A DNA stretch of 32,603 nt from assembly GCA_934487205.1 (NCBI GenBank), contig CAKSRS010000027.1:1-32603 (forward strand), given 5' to 3'. Each line of letters starts with the position of its first letter. The first letter of the stretch is position 1. The notes below the pieces were generated by a model. It worked only from the letters and a program-made list of their open reading frames with translations, was not told the DNA's origin and ran no database searches. A program made the position numbers and the translations under genes. The DNA comes from an uncultured Clostridia bacterium. GTDB taxonomy: Bacteria > Bacillota > Clostridia > UBA1381. This document shows positions 14,200-22,193 of this stretch, piece after piece.

Positions 14200-15900
14200 A
14201 TGTTGGAACTGATACCGATGCCGAAATGCATTGAAATAAAAGATGGTTTTTTAAAGAAAAAGACGGTGAAACTGCCCGAAATTATCGATGTGCGGATAGA
14301 AAAAGCGGCGTTGAATTTGCCGTTGGGACGCTGCGGCGCAGAACTTGTAATAACGATTGGAAGCGGCGGCGAGAGTTATGAGATTGAGATTTCGGAAAAT
14401 AAAATCAGTGTTGCGGCAGACGGAAATGCGGGCGCATTTTACGCAATACAGACACTTAGGCAGCTTTTTGCGGGCGGCGAAATCCCGTGTATGCACATAA
14501 AGGACAAACCGGACTTTAAATACCGCGGATTTTATCATGATGTGACGCGCGGAAAGGTGCCGAAGGTCGGGACGATAAAAAAGCTGATAGATACAATGGC
14601 GTACTATAAAATGAACGAACTTGAACTTTATGTTGAGCACACATTTGAGTTTAAAGAGTACGCGGACAGTATTGAAAGAACGGGCGCTTTGATGGCGGCG
14701 GAAATTCGTGAACTGGACGAATACTGTTATGAAAATTTTATTGAATTTGTGCCGTCATTATCCACATTCGGTCATCTTTACGAGCTTTTGGAGAAGGACA
14801 GATACAAGCATTTGCGCGAGGCTGTCCGATATGACAACCGGTGCATGTGGACAGCGCGCATGGAGCATCATACGATTGACCCGACGCAGCCGGAAAGTTT
14901 TGAACTTATAACAAGTCTTATCGACCAATACATGCCGCTTTTTAAACATACAAACAGATTTAATATCTGCTGTGACGAGACTTTCGATTTGGAAAACGGC
15001 AGACATAAGGGTGAAGATACGGGCAGACTTTACATAGATTTTGTGTGCAAGCTGATAAATTACGTAAAATCAAAAGGCAAAACAGCTATGATGTGGGGGG
15101 ATATTCTGCTGAAATATCCGCAGACGATAGACAAACTTCCGCAAGATGTGCAGCTGTTAAACTGGTGGTACTGGGACATTTCCGACAAAAACAGGTTTGA
15201 AGTATTTAAAAATTCGGCAAGAACGCATATTGTATGCCCCGGTACATCAACATGGTCGCGCTTTTGCGAGGGTACATCGGTTTCGGTAAGCAATATTTGC
15301 AAAATGACGGAATATGCGCATGAATACGGCGCGGACGGGATTTTGAATACAAACTGGGGCGATTACGGAAATCCGTGCAGTTTGGAACTTGCCATGTATT
15401 CAATGATTATCGGCGCGGAGAAATCATGGTCTGTCGGAACAGATATAGACGCGGATTTTGACAGCCGTGCGGATTTGCTTTTGTATAACCGCGATGGCAC
15501 ATGCGCATTGGAAAAACGGTTGTCGGATCTGCATGATAAAATTGATTTTAATCTGATAAGCCGCTATACGTGCGGCGCGGAGACAAAGGAGAAAATTGCC
15601 GAAACAATGCCGCCCGATGTGATGAAAAAGGTTATATTGGGCTGTATGGAACTGCTCTCGGAACTTTCGGCGGAAAAACGGGACGGCGACGAGTATCGCC
15701 GCGAAATGATATCGGCAGCAAAGGCGGTTGTGCTTATGGCTCGGTTTACTTTGAAAGTTTCGGGTGTGATGGCTGAAGAATTTGTTGATACCGACGAATG
15801 GATTGCGGAATATTCGGCGGCTTGGCGCGGGAAAAATAAGGAAAGCGAACTGCACGAAATAGTAAAAATGTTTTGCAATATGGACAAATACAACAATTAA
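14200..15900 (+). CDS. Cytoplasmic beta-N-acetylhexosaminidase, GH20 family
   Basis: A 566-residue glycosidase expected to release terminal GlcNAc or GalNAc from oligosaccharides. The N-terminal GH20b-like domain (about 1-105) includes AAFYAIQTLRQL-type sequence (GAFYAIQTLRQLF). The barrel starts at YRGFYHDVTRGKVP (about 108-121). The catalytic Asp-Glu pair is in ICCDETFDL (Asp259-Glu260), where the family's usual GGDE is CCDE. Aromatic subsite residues follow in LLNWWYWD and the W.DYGNP region. A helical C-terminal extension (about 430-566) completes it. There is no signal peptide, so substrates must be imported. It lies 4 bp after the AraC gene in one operon, with AGGG upstream. The released amino sugar would feed the divergent kinase-deacetylase operon. 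Confidence 0.9.
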   Translation: MLELIPMPKCIEIKDGFLKKKTVKLPEIIDVRIEKAALNLPLGRCGAELVITIGSGGESYEIEISENKISVAADGNAGAFYAIQTLRQLFAGGEIPCMHIKDKPDFKYRGFYHDVTRGKVPKVGTIKKLIDTMAYYKMNELELYVEHTFEFKEYADSIERTGALMAAEIRELDEYCYENFIEFVPSLSTFGHLYELLEKDRYKHLREAVRYDNRCMWTARMEHHTIDPTQPESFELITSLIDQYMPLFKHTNRFNICCDETFDLENGRHKGEDTGRLYIDFVCKLINYVKSKGKTAMMWGDILLKYPQTIDKLPQDVQLLNWWYWDISDKNRFEVFKNSARTHIVCPGTSTWSRFCEGTSVSVSNICKMTEYAHEYGADGILNTNWGDYGNPCSLELAMYSMIIGAEKSWSVGTDIDADFDSRADLLLYNRDGTCALEKRLSDLHDKIDFNLISRYTCGAETKEKIAETMPPDVMKKVILGCMELLSELSAEKRDGDEYRREMISAAKAVVLMARFTLKVSGVMAEEFVDTDEWIAEYSAAWRGKNKESELHEIVKMFCNMDKYNN

Positions 15901-15927
15901 TGCCTTTATAAACTGTGCTAATAGATA

Positions 15928-15956
15928 TTGACTTTGACGCGTAAAAGTGGTAAAGT
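15928..15956 (+). promoter_or_regulatory. Promoter upstream of the acyltransferase-ligase operon
   Basis: TTGACT (15928-15933), a 17-bp spacer and TAAAGT (15951-15956). Transcription would start near 15963, before a terminator-like hairpin in the leader. Confidence 0.6.
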
Positions 15957-15983
15957 AATAGTATAGTTTTGACAAGGAGCGAC

Positions 15984-16010
15984 AAAAAGCGTCCTTTCGG
16001 GGCGTTTTTT
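15984..16010 (+). terminator. Terminator-like hairpin in the leader of the acyltransferase gene
   Basis: AAAAAGCGTCC (15984-15994) pairs with GGGCGTTTTTT (16000-16010), with G-U pairs and a short loop, ending in six T. It may end read-through from the GH20 gene. It also lies between a promoter and the ATG 10 bp downstream, so it may attenuate the next operon. AAGGAG at 15974-15979 has no start codon at a useful distance. Confidence 0.65.
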
Positions 16011-16020
16011 GAGTGTAATT

Positions 16021-16890
16021 ATGAAAAGTAAAAGAAAATTAGGCGACCGCCGTGACGGAAAACTCTTGCGTGATGTGGACGCAATGCACTTTATAATGCC
16101 CATAATTTATCCGAACAGGAGCGATAATGAGGCTTTTATATCGGAGCGTATCGACCTTACGCGCATAAACGAATATCTTGAAAAGAAAAATGCGGATAAC
16201 CCCGAGTACAAGTATAACCTTTTTCAGATTATTGTTACCGCTGTTTTGAAGGTTATCACTCTGCGTCCGAAAATGAACAGATTTATTGCAAATAAAAATT
16301 TGTATCAGCGCAATGGCGTTTCGGCTGCATTTGTGATAAAAAAGCAGTTCAGCGATACAAGTGAAGAAGGCCTTGCGTTTATACATGCAAGCGGTGACGA
16401 TAATCTTGAAAGCGTGCATAATGAAATATACCGCCAGGTGACGCAGTGCCGCCATGACGGCAAAAATTCAACCGATAAAAGCATGGATTTGTTTAACAGT
16501 TTACCGAGATTTTTTGGTAAAGCCATTGTGGAATTTTTATGCTTTTTGGACAGACACGGCAAAATTCCGTGTTCGATTGTGGCGAGCGACCCGTTTTATT
16601 CATCGGCTGTTTTATCAAATCTCGGTTCGATAAAATTGCGTTCGGGGTATCATCATCTGACAAACTGGGGCACAACATCGCTTTTTATTGTTATCGGCGA
16701 AAAGAAGATGCGCCCGTTCTATAATGACGACGGAAGTTTTGTCATGCATGACAGTGTAGAATTGGGTCTAACGGTAGATGAAAGAATTGCCGACGGATAT
16801 TATTTTTCAAAAACCGTGCGACTTTTGAAAGCACTTTTGGAAAATCCTGAACTGCTTGAAAAAAGCATTGCCGAGGAGGTAGACTATTAA
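16021..16890 (+). CDS. E2/chloramphenicol-acetyltransferase-fold protein without lipoyl domain
   Basis: A 289-residue protein that matches the catalytic domain of 2-oxo acid dehydrogenase E2 subunits (SNLGSIKLRSGYHHLTNWGT, about 196-215, and LTVDERIADGYYFSKTVRLLKALLENP, about 250-276). There are no lipoyl or subunit-binding domains and no E1/E3 genes nearby, so it is not a dehydrogenase complex subunit. The catalytic HxxxDG motif reads ERIADG, with Glu254 in place of His. The ATG at 16021 is chosen because no in-frame ATG lies upstream; the ribosome site is weak. Its stop overlaps the start of the acyl-CoA ligase gene (TAATG), so the two are coupled. It may transfer an acyl group activated by that ligase, or be a non-catalytic partner (inference). 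Confidence 0.8.
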   Translation: MKSKRKLGDRRDGKLLRDVDAMHFIMPIIYPNRSDNEAFISERIDLTRINEYLEKKNADNPEYKYNLFQIIVTAVLKVITLRPKMNRFIANKNLYQRNGVSAAFVIKKQFSDTSEEGLAFIHASGDDNLESVHNEIYRQVTQCRHDGKNSTDKSMDLFNSLPRFFGKAIVEFLCFLDRHGKIPCSIVASDPFYSSAVLSNLGSIKLRSGYHHLTNWGTTSLFIVIGEKKMRPFYNDDGSFVMHDSVELGLTVDERIADGYYFSKTVRLLKALLENPELLEKSIAEEVDY

Positions 16891-18620
16891 TGAATATTAC
16901 TGCAAAAACACCGTGGGCAACGCATCTCGGCGACGTTCCTCTGCACCTTGATTATTTTGAGGGCACTATGTTTGAAATGGTGAACGCCGTTGCCGGGAAA
17001 TATCCCGATTACGTTGCGTTTGACTTTATGGGCAAGTCGACTACATATTCCAAAATGTGCGCGCAGATAAAAAAATGCGCAATGGCGCTGAAATCAATCG
17101 GTATCCGTGAGGGCGACCGCGTTACCATCGCAATGCCGAACTGTCCGCAGGCGATTTATATGTTTTATGCGGTAAATCTTGTCGGCGCGGTGGCGAATAT
17201 GATTCACCCGCTTTCTGCCGAAAAGGAAATCGAGTTTTATCTCAATGAATCGGAGAGCGTGACAGCGATTACGCTTGACCAATTTTACGGGAAATTTGAA
17301 AATATAAGAAAAAATACAAAAATAACAAGCATCATTATTGCGAGCATCAAGGACGAACTGTCCAAGCCGATTAAGGCAGGATATATGCTGACGGAGGGCA
17401 GAAAAATCCAAAAGATTCCTTCCGATGCGCCGATTATCCGCTGGAATGAATTTATGCGCATGAGCAGATTTTGTTTCTATAATTATGAAGTAAAGCGCAA
17501 TGCAGATGACCCGGCGGTGATTTTGTATTCGGGCGGAACGACGGGCACAACAAAAGGAATTGTGCTTACAAACAAGAATTTTAATGCGCTTTCGCAGCAG
17601 GTTGTTGCCGCAAACCCGATGTTCCGTCCGGGCGATAAAATGCTTGCCGCGATGCCGCTGTTTCACGGATTCGGACTCGGCGTATGTATCCACACAATGC
17701 TTGCTCAGGGCGGCAGATGTATTCTTGTGCCGCGGTTTACGGCGAAAAGCTATGCGAAATTGATAACAAAATATAAATGTAATTTTATTGCCGGAGTCCC
17801 GACTTTGTATGAGGCGCTTTTGCGTCTGCCGTCAATGGAACGGGCGGATTTAAGCAGCTTAAAGGGCGTATTTTCGGGCGGGGACTCGCTGTCGGTCGAA
17901 CTGAAAAAGAAACTCGACACCTTTTTGTATGACCATAAAAGCGTTATCCAGGTTCGCGAAGGCTACGGGACGACTGAAACCGTTACCGCGTGCTGTCTGA
18001 CGCCGCCGCATATGTTCAAAACGGGGAGCATAGGCTTGCCTTTCCCGGATACATATATCAAAATAGTGATGCCGGAAACCGATGATGAACTTCCGTACGG
18101 CGAGGAGGGTGAAATCCTTCTTGCGGGGCCGACGGTGATGAAGGAATACATGAATAATCCGGAAGAAACCGCCAAGACGCTTACCCGCGGTGCGGACGGC
18201 TTGACGTGGGTTCACACGGGCGATTTGGGCGTTATGGACAACGAAGGATTTATCTATTTCCATGGACGCGCAAAGCGTATGATTATTTCATCGGGCTATA
18301 ATGTATATCCGGGACAGATTGAGAACGTTCTGGACTCGCACGATTATGTGCAGATGAGCTGCGTAATCGGCGTACCCGATCCATACAAAATGCAGAAGGT
18401 AAAGGCTTTTGTCAAGCTTGTGCCCGGCATAGAGCCGAATGAAATGACAAAATCGATTTTAATGGAGCATTGTAAAAAACATATTGCAAAATATGCTATG
18501 CCGTATGACATAGAATTTAAGGAAGATATGCCGAAAACTCTGGTCGGAAAGGTGGCGTACCGCCAACTGGAAGATGAGGAGGCGAAAAAGTCGGAAGATA
18601 AGGAACCGGCATTGGTATAA
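16890..18620 (+). CDS. AMP-binding acyl-CoA synthetase / ligase
   Basis: A 576-residue class I adenylate-forming enzyme, probably activating a fatty or other carboxylic acid through an acyl-AMP to a CoA thioester. It shows the core motifs in order: LYSGGTTGTTKG phosphate loop (about 212-223), EGYGTTET (about 357-364), HTGDLG (about 443) and a C-terminal PKTLVGKVAYRQL with the catalytic lysine (near 554). FFHGFG-type substrate sequence is present (PLFHGFGLGV). The last 20 residues are charged and probably disordered. No signal peptide. It overlaps the E2-like gene by one base and is followed by a terminator, so the pair forms a two-gene operon. The substrate cannot be predicted; medium- or long-chain acids are the usual guess. 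Confidence 0.9.
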   Translation: MNITAKTPWATHLGDVPLHLDYFEGTMFEMVNAVAGKYPDYVAFDFMGKSTTYSKMCAQIKKCAMALKSIGIREGDRVTIAMPNCPQAIYMFYAVNLVGAVANMIHPLSAEKEIEFYLNESESVTAITLDQFYGKFENIRKNTKITSIIIASIKDELSKPIKAGYMLTEGRKIQKIPSDAPIIRWNEFMRMSRFCFYNYEVKRNADDPAVILYSGGTTGTTKGIVLTNKNFNALSQQVVAANPMFRPGDKMLAAMPLFHGFGLGVCIHTMLAQGGRCILVPRFTAKSYAKLITKYKCNFIAGVPTLYEALLRLPSMERADLSSLKGVFSGGDSLSVELKKKLDTFLYDHKSVIQVREGYGTTETVTACCLTPPHMFKTGSIGLPFPDTYIKIVMPETDDELPYGEEGEILLAGPTVMKEYMNNPEETAKTLTRGADGLTWVHTGDLGVMDNEGFIYFHGRAKRMIISSGYNVYPGQIENVLDSHDYVQMSCVIGVPDPYKMQKVKAFVKLVPGIEPNEMTKSILMEHCKKHIAKYAMPYDIEFKEDMPKTLVGKVAYRQLEDEEAKKSEDKEPALV

Positions 18621-18627
18621 AGTGATA

Positions 18628-18673
18628 AAACTGTTCGGTGCGCTGCTTTATGGAGTGCACTGAACAGTTTTTA
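18628..18673. terminator. Intrinsic terminator between convergent genes
   Basis: AAAACTGTTCGGTGC (18628-18642) pairs with GTGCACTGAACAGTTTT (ending at 18672), with minor mismatches, and a T-run follows. It ends the acyl-CoA ligase operon. The leading A-run suggests that it can also act on the leftward AraC gene, whose stop codon (18671-18673) lies at its edge. Confidence 0.85.
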
Positions 18674-19486
18674 CGACTTGTTTGTTTTTCGATAATCGGA
18701 CGGGCATTTGCCCGTTTTTTTCTTGAACAGACCGGAAAAATAATGCTCATCGCAAAAGCCGAGACAATAGGCTATTTCCTTTATCGAAAAATTGGTACAT
18801 TCGAGCATGGTAACGGCCTTGTCGAGCTTAATTTTAACATAGTATTCGTACGGTGTAATGCCGTAATTTTTTTTAAAAATACGTATAGCCTGCGCCCTGC
18901 CTTTATATATAATGCGCGCCAAATCCTCAATGGAGAGCGGCTCAAAAAGATGCTGTTCTATGTAATTTTTCATTGCCGATGCATCGGGCGATGTTATTTG
19001 GTTGCTTTTATTGTGCAGCGATAAAAACTGAATAAGTTCAAGATAAATCCGTGTACAATTATTGGTAATTTCGGCGGAAGAAATGTCTCTGCGCATTAGT
19101 TCCGCGTGTATTTTTCTGATGTACGGCTCGGAATTGCAATGAAAGACGGTGCTTGTTCGTATTCCGTACATCTCCGCAAGAGAATTGACCATTTCCCCGG
19201 AAATATTTACCCAGATTTTCGTCCATGGGTCATCGGAACTTGAGTAATAATCATGATTGTCGCCAATAAATAATATATAAGTATCGCCACTCGACGGATA
19301 ATATTTCTTATCATTGCATTTAACCGTGCCTGTGCCGGCTGTTATGTACTCAATGCATGCAATTGAAGATTGATTGCGGCAAATATGATAACTGCCGTCG
19401 CAATATGAAGTGCCGGCAAGGTCGACGTAAAACGGCATGCTGCGGTCAAAAACCGTAAAATCCACAAATTCCTCTTTCATGTTCAT
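18671..19486 (-). CDS. AraC-family transcriptional regulator
   Basis: A 271-residue regulator. The N-terminal cupin-like sensor (about residues 15-105) includes YITAGTGTVKCNDKKYYPSSGDTYILF. The C-terminal double helix-turn-helix (about 170-268) has LSIEDLARIIYKGRAQAIRIFKKNYGITPYEYY and FSIKEIAYCLGFCDEHYFSGLFKKKTGKCPSDYRK. The ATG at 19486 is preceded by GAGG at a good distance; codons further upstream are unlikely to be used. It diverges from the GH2 gene across about 98 bp and is the likely regulator of that gene. The sensor half is of the type often found beside glycosidases, so a sugar inducer is inferred. Confidence 0.9.
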   Translation of the reverse strand: MNMKEEFVDFTVFDRSMPFYVDLAGTSYCDGSYHICRNQSSIACIEYITAGTGTVKCNDKKYYPSSGDTYILFIGDNHDYYSSSDDPWTKIWVNISGEMVNSLAEMYGIRTSTVFHCNSEPYIRKIHAELMRRDISSAEITNNCTRIYLELIQFLSLHNKSNQITSPDASAMKNYIEQHLFEPLSIEDLARIIYKGRAQAIRIFKKNYGITPYEYYVKIKLDKAVTMLECTNFSIKEIAYCLGFCDEHYFSGLFKKKTGKCPSDYRKTNKS

Positions 19487-19488
19487 AA

Positions 19489-19577
19489 TCCTCACTTTTT
19501 TGTCGATAAAACTCATTGTTTTTTTATCATAATTATTATATCATTATAATTAAAGTAAATCAATAGAAAAGTGAGGA
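19489..19577. promoter_or_regulatory. Divergent control region with nested inverted repeats
   Basis: TCCTCACTTTT (19489-19499) is the exact complement of AAAAGTGAGGA (19567-19577); each contains the ribosome binding site of one divergent gene. Near the centre TAATTAT (19530-19536) and ATAATTA (19546-19552) form a second inverted repeat. A TATAAT at 19545-19550 is a likely -10 for the GH2 gene; its -35 position (19522-19527, TTTTAT) is poor, which fits a need for the AraC activator. Confidence 0.5.
19535..19563 (-). promoter_or_regulatory. Promoter of the second AraC regulator gene
   Basis: On the minus strand TTGATT (19563-19558), a 17-bp spacer and a perfect TATAAT (19540-19535). It overlaps the likely GH2 promoter on the opposite strand, so the two may compete for RNA polymerase. 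Confidence 0.75.
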
Positions 19578-19584
19578 ATTTTAT

Positions 19585-21297
19585 ATGAACATACCGAGAC
19601 CGGAACACCCGGAGCCGATGTTTGAAAGATTGGACTGGGAAAACCTAAACGGAACATGGGAATTTGAAATTGACAAAAGCGCAAGCGGTGCGGAACGCAA
19701 ATTTTATGAGCGTGAAAAACTTGATGGCACAATAACGGTGCCGTTTTGTCCCGAAAGCAAACTTTCGGGTATCGGTGAAACGGATTTTTTAAATTCCGTA
19801 TGGTACAAGCGCAATATCGAAATAAAAAACAAAGATAAAAGAATAATTCTGCATATCGGTGCGTGCGATTATTTGACAACGGTTTATATAAATGGCAAAG
19901 CCGCCGGCACTCACAAGGGCGGATATACACCGATTATTATAGATATTACCAATTTTGTTGAAGTTGGCGATAATGCACTTGTTGTGCATGCTTTAGATGA
20001 TATGCATATGTCAAAACCGCTGGGAAAACAAAGCACAAAATATTATTCCGAGGGCTGCTCATATACCAGAACTACCGGAATATGGCAGACGGTATGGCTT
20101 GAATATGTGCCGGAAAGTCACATCAAATCGGTAAAATATTACCCCGACGCGAAAAACGGCAAGTTACATATCATTGCAAAAGTTTGTGGAAACGGCACAT
20201 TTTCGGCAGAGGCGTTGTTTGACGGAAAAACGGTCGGAAAAGCATTGGCGGAAAATCACGGCGATGTAGCGGAAGTAACGATTGAGCTTTCAGAAAAACA
20301 TCTGTGGGAAGTAGGCAACGGCAATCTTTACGACCTGAATCTGACGTTCGGCGAAGATAAAGTAAAGAGCTATTTCGGTCTGCGCGATTGTTATCTTGAC
20401 GGATATAAATTCATGATTAACGGAAAAAGCGTTTTCCAGCGCACTGTTCTTGACCAGGGATTTTACCCGGACGGAATTTACACCGCGCCGACAGAGGAAA
20501 ACATGATAAACGATATCAAATTATCGCTTGATGCAGGATTTAACGGCGCAAGACTGCATGAAAAGGTGTTTGAACCGAGATTTTTGTATCATTGCGACAA
20601 AATGGGATATCTTGTGTGGGGCGAGTACGCAAACTGGGGACTTGACCATACAATTTACGAATCCTTACCGATGATGCTGCATGAGTGGGAAGAAACAGTG
20701 GAGCGTGACTTTAATCACCCGTCCGTAATCGGCTGGTGTCCGTATAATGAAACGTGGGATCAAAACGGCAGACGTCAGATTGACGAAGTAATCGAAACGG
20801 TGTACCGCATGACGAAGGCTATGGACCCGACAAGACCGTGCATAGATACAAGCGGCAATTTCCATACGGTTACCGACATATACGATTTCCATGACTATGA
20901 CCAAAACACAGCGAACTTCAAAGAAAGACTTGATAAACTCATGACGGAAGGCGAGGTATATGATACACTTAAAGTCACCGGCATGAAAAAAGAACGTGTC
21001 CAGTATAACGGAGAGCCGGTTTTTGCAAGCGAATACGGCGGCATTAAATGGGACGAATCCGGTGACAATTCATGGGGTTACGGCGAGGCGCCGAAAACAA
21101 AAGAGGAGTTTATCGAGCGATATAAAGGTTTGACCGAGGCTCTTTTGCAGAATGACCGCATTTTTGGGTTCTGTTATACACAGCTTTATGATGTTGAGCA
21201 GGAGCGCAACGGTTTGTATACATACTCGCGCAAGCCTAAATTTGATATGGAAGTATTCCGCAAAATCAATTCGCAAAAGGCTGCGATTGAAGATTAA
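19585..21297 (+). CDS. Glycoside hydrolase family 2 (beta-galactosidase / beta-glucuronidase-like)
   Basis: A 570-residue cytoplasmic glycosidase with the three core GH2 domains: sugar-binding jelly roll (about 15-180; VWYKRNIEI and LHIGACDYLTTVYINGK), immunoglobulin-like domain (about 185-270) and the TIM barrel (about 275-560). The acid/base is Glu389 in GWCPYNETWDQ and the nucleophile Glu483 in FASEYGG. HEKVFEPRFLYHCDKMGYLVWGE is the usual barrel sequence. It is much shorter than LacZ (about 1000 residues) and nearer to compact family members. There is no signal peptide. GTGAGG precedes the ATG. Divergent from the AraC regulator, it probably responds to that protein. The sugar specificity is not determinable from sequence. 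Confidence 0.9.
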   Translation: MNIPRPEHPEPMFERLDWENLNGTWEFEIDKSASGAERKFYEREKLDGTITVPFCPESKLSGIGETDFLNSVWYKRNIEIKNKDKRIILHIGACDYLTTVYINGKAAGTHKGGYTPIIIDITNFVEVGDNALVVHALDDMHMSKPLGKQSTKYYSEGCSYTRTTGIWQTVWLEYVPESHIKSVKYYPDAKNGKLHIIAKVCGNGTFSAEALFDGKTVGKALAENHGDVAEVTIELSEKHLWEVGNGNLYDLNLTFGEDKVKSYFGLRDCYLDGYKFMINGKSVFQRTVLDQGFYPDGIYTAPTEENMINDIKLSLDAGFNGARLHEKVFEPRFLYHCDKMGYLVWGEYANWGLDHTIYESLPMMLHEWEETVERDFNHPSVIGWCPYNETWDQNGRRQIDEVIETVYRMTKAMDPTRPCIDTSGNFHTVTDIYDFHDYDQNTANFKERLDKLMTEGEVYDTLKVTGMKKERVQYNGEPVFASEYGGIKWDESGDNSWGYGEAPKTKEEFIERYKGLTEALLQNDRIFGFCYTQLYDVEQERNGLYTYSRKPKFDMEVFRKINSQKAAIED

Positions 21298-22134
21298 TTA
21301 TTGATAAACATTAAACCCCAAACCGAAGATTTTCTCGGATTTGGTGAAGATGATAAAAGCGTCCTTGTCGGCGCTTTTTATCATCTTGTGGAAGTCGCTC
21401 ATCTGCTTATTTTTCAGCGCGCAAATAAGCAGATTTTTTCTTGCGCCGGAATATGCGCCGCGCGCATTTAAAACCGTCACGCCGCGGCGGCTGTTTTCAA
21501 GAATAAGCCGCGAAATGCGGTCGCCCTTTTCCGTTATGACGAATGCAAGCTTTGACGCGTTCATTCTGTCAATCATAAAATCAATTATTACAGACGATAC
21601 AATCAATCCGAACAGGCCGTAAAGTGCAAGTTCAATATTTTTAAATACAAGCAGAGATATAAATATAATCACACCGTCGATTGCAAGGAGCAGTGTTCCT
21701 ATGGGAAAATACGGGCGCCGCGACTGAATTAATCGCCCGATTATATCTGTTCCGCCGGTGTTTGCGCCTGCCGCAAGCGTCATGGCGGCGCCTATGCCGA
21801 AAAGGCAGCTGCCGAAAAACGACGCAAGAAAAATATCGTCCGTTACCGGGGGGAACTGTGAAAACACCTGAACCAGTACCGACAAAATTATAACCGACAA
21901 TACGGAGTTTATAACAAAACGCTTGCCGAGAACTTTAAGGCTTGCGCCCAAAAGCGTAATGTTTAAAACAAGATATACAATTCCGGGCGGGATTCCGATT
22001 TGATACAAAATTGTCGCTATTCCCGAAACGCCACCGGTTACAATTTCGTTAGGCAGATAAAAAAGTCCCGTTGCGACGGCGGTTAATGTTATGCCGACGA
22101 TTATAACCGACTGTGATTTTAAAAAGTTCTTCAC
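21298..22134 (-). CDS. YitT-family membrane protein (DUF161 / DUF2179)
   Basis: A 278-residue protein with five or six membrane helices over about residues 1-185, including NEIVTGGVSGIATIL and AGANTGGTDIIGRLI (conserved glycine-rich motifs of the YitT family). A cytoplasmic C-terminal DUF2179 domain follows (about 195-275; FVITEKGDRISRLILENSRRGVTVLNARGAYS). Its transport or signalling role is not known. The start is most likely GTG at 22134, because GGAGG (22146-22142) lies 7 nt before it; an upstream GTG at 22161 falls inside a terminator stem. The 3' end abuts the convergent GH2 gene with no gap. Confidence 0.88.
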   Translation of the reverse strand: MKNFLKSQSVIIVGITLTAVATGLFYLPNEIVTGGVSGIATILYQIGIPPGIVYLVLNITLLGASLKVLGKRFVINSVLSVIILSVLVQVFSQFPPVTDDIFLASFFGSCLFGIGAAMTLAAGANTGGTDIIGRLIQSRRPYFPIGTLLLAIDGVIIFISLLVFKNIELALYGLFGLIVSSVIIDFMIDRMNASKLAFVITEKGDRISRLILENSRRGVTVLNARGAYSGARKNLLICALKNKQMSDFHKMIKSADKDAFIIFTKSEKIFGLGFNVYQ

Positions 22135-22150
22135 GATAATTCCTCCGATA

Positions 22151-22183
22151 AAAAACTGCACGCAAATTTTGCGTGCAGTTTTT
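22151..22183 (-). terminator. Strong intrinsic terminator just upstream of the yitT-like gene
   Basis: Perfect 16-bp arms (22151-22166 and 22168-22183, arm core CTGCACGCAAA) with A and T runs at the ends. It lies 10 bp after the stop of the SCP2-domain gene on the minus strand and ends 4 bp before the ribosome binding site of the yitT-like gene. Confidence 0.9.
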
Positions 22184-22193
22184 GATGTTTATG

